DNA of 14,693 nt, from contig JAYEND010000098.1 of the NCBI GenBank assembly GCA_034721895.1, forward strand, positions 1 to 14,693, given 5' to 3'. This stretch comes from SZUA-451 sp034721895 (GTDB taxonomy: Bacteria; Campylobacterota; Campylobacteria; Campylobacterales; Sulfurovaceae). Of the stretch, positions 14,352-14,693 are shown piece after piece. Every line of letters starts with the position of its first letter. The stretch's first letter is position 1. Under the pieces are notes generated by a model. It had not been told where the DNA came from and searched no databases. It saw nothing but the letters and a program-made list of their open reading frames with translations. The position numbers were made by a program, and so were the translations under genes.

Positions 14352-14359
14352 TTTTGCAA
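14331..14359 (-). promoter_or_regulatory. Promoter of the DUF6088-ficA-fic unit
   Basis: On the minus strand TTGCAA (14359-14354), 17 bases, TATATT (14336-14331; 5 of 6 match). The start site would be about 14324, giving a leader of some 22 bases. Confidence 0.6.
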
Positions 14360-14364
14360 GTCTC

Positions 14365-14693
14365 TTACACATTGTCATTTTCCATATCTAGCAGTAGCCT
14401 GTCAAAATCACTCATAAATAATCTATCTTGTATCATTCGATACTTTTCAAATTCACTAAATGCTCTTTCATCTGCTATTTTCTTAGTAATTTTCCCTGCA
14501 TCTTGTAAAATATCTCTCTCATCAAATTCCAAAAACATATCAAGCCTTTTTGCCCAATCATCCATTGTCATTGGTATATTTCTTTTAGCTCGGCTCTCTG
14601 CAAGCTCTAAAAAAGCATTGACTATACGACCTAGTGAATCAAGTTCATCTTGTGTGAGGTAATTTTTGGCAACTGTTACATCTGTTTTAAGTA
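14365..14693 (-). CDS. RhuM-family (virulence RhuM) protein, C-terminal part
   Basis: The last 108 codons of a gene entering from the right edge. The frame is open without a start to the window end: VTVAKNYLTQDELDSLGRIV, LELAESRAKRNIPMTMDDW, KRLDMFLEFDERDILQDAGK and SEFEKYRMIQDRL match the C-terminal half of RhuM-type proteins as I know them (around 330 residues in full). RhuM homologues were named from a Salmonella pathogenicity island and are frequent passengers in type I restriction loci; biochemical function is unknown. It is followed by a 62-base gap holding the DUF6088 promoter and operator. The ATG within the visible part (M at 14571) is internal, not the true start. Confidence 0.88.
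   Translation of the reverse strand, partial: LKTDVTVAKNYLTQDELDSLGRIVNAFLELAESRAKRNIPMTMDDWAKRLDMFLEFDERDILQDAGKITKKIADERAFSEFEKYRMIQDRLFMSDFDRLLLDMENDNV

Noticed and set aside
1..14693. CRISPR array, tRNA/rRNA genes, insertion sequence
   Set aside because: No regularly spaced repeats, no cloverleaf or rRNA-like stretch, no transposase fragment or terminal inverted repeats noticed on reading both strands.

Overview
The window looks like a chromosomal segment of a Campylobacterota bacterium, probably Sulfurovum/Sulfurimonas-like. The reasons are gene content and style: AT-rich spacers, TATAAT-type -10 boxes mostly without a good -35, a GrpE-DnaK pair, an Rrf2 regulator overlapping a DHH phosphoesterase, and an AnmK/AmgK/MurU set. 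The assignment rests on protein appearance only; no 16S or other marker gene is present.

Left part (1-3672). The 5' part of dnaK and all of grpE run leftward from a consensus sigma70-type promoter that carries a HAIR-like inverted repeat; no hrcA precedes grpE. rpsO, also leftward, ends in a UUCG hairpin. Divergent from rpsO is an Fe-S type Rrf2 regulator, translationally coupled to an NrnA-like DHH/DHHA1 phosphoesterase; a palindrome covers the Rrf2 -10 box.

Middle part (3673-6234). A TolC-type outer-membrane efflux gene is cut off after about 100 codons, followed by a cysteine-rich lipoprotein with three M-K-C-x-A-G-K-C motifs (possible metal binding). Facing them is a leftward DUF4382 lipoprotein gene. 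Its leader contains a strong candidate cyclic-di-GMP-I (GEMM-I) riboswitch, at 5962-6040 on the minus strand.

Right part (6235-14693). A Cof-type HAD phosphatase runs rightward and overlaps the end of a long leftward gene series: RhuM (partial) - DUF6088 - a 50-residue Fic antitoxin - Fic - HsdR - AnmK - AmgK - MurU. The first five are a type I restriction-modification accessory cluster; hsdM and hsdS are not in view and may lie beyond the right edge. The last three are peptidoglycan (MurNAc) recycling enzymes. The two halves are joined by an ATGA stop-start overlap between hsdR and anmK. The DUF6088 gene has its own promoter overlapped by an 11-bp-arm inverted repeat, so the toxin-antitoxin part probably represses itself.

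The observations most worth following are the small Fic antitoxin gene (T-x-x-x-E-G motif), the palindromic operator of the DUF6088-FicA-Fic unit, the riboswitch, and the cysteine-motif lipoprotein.
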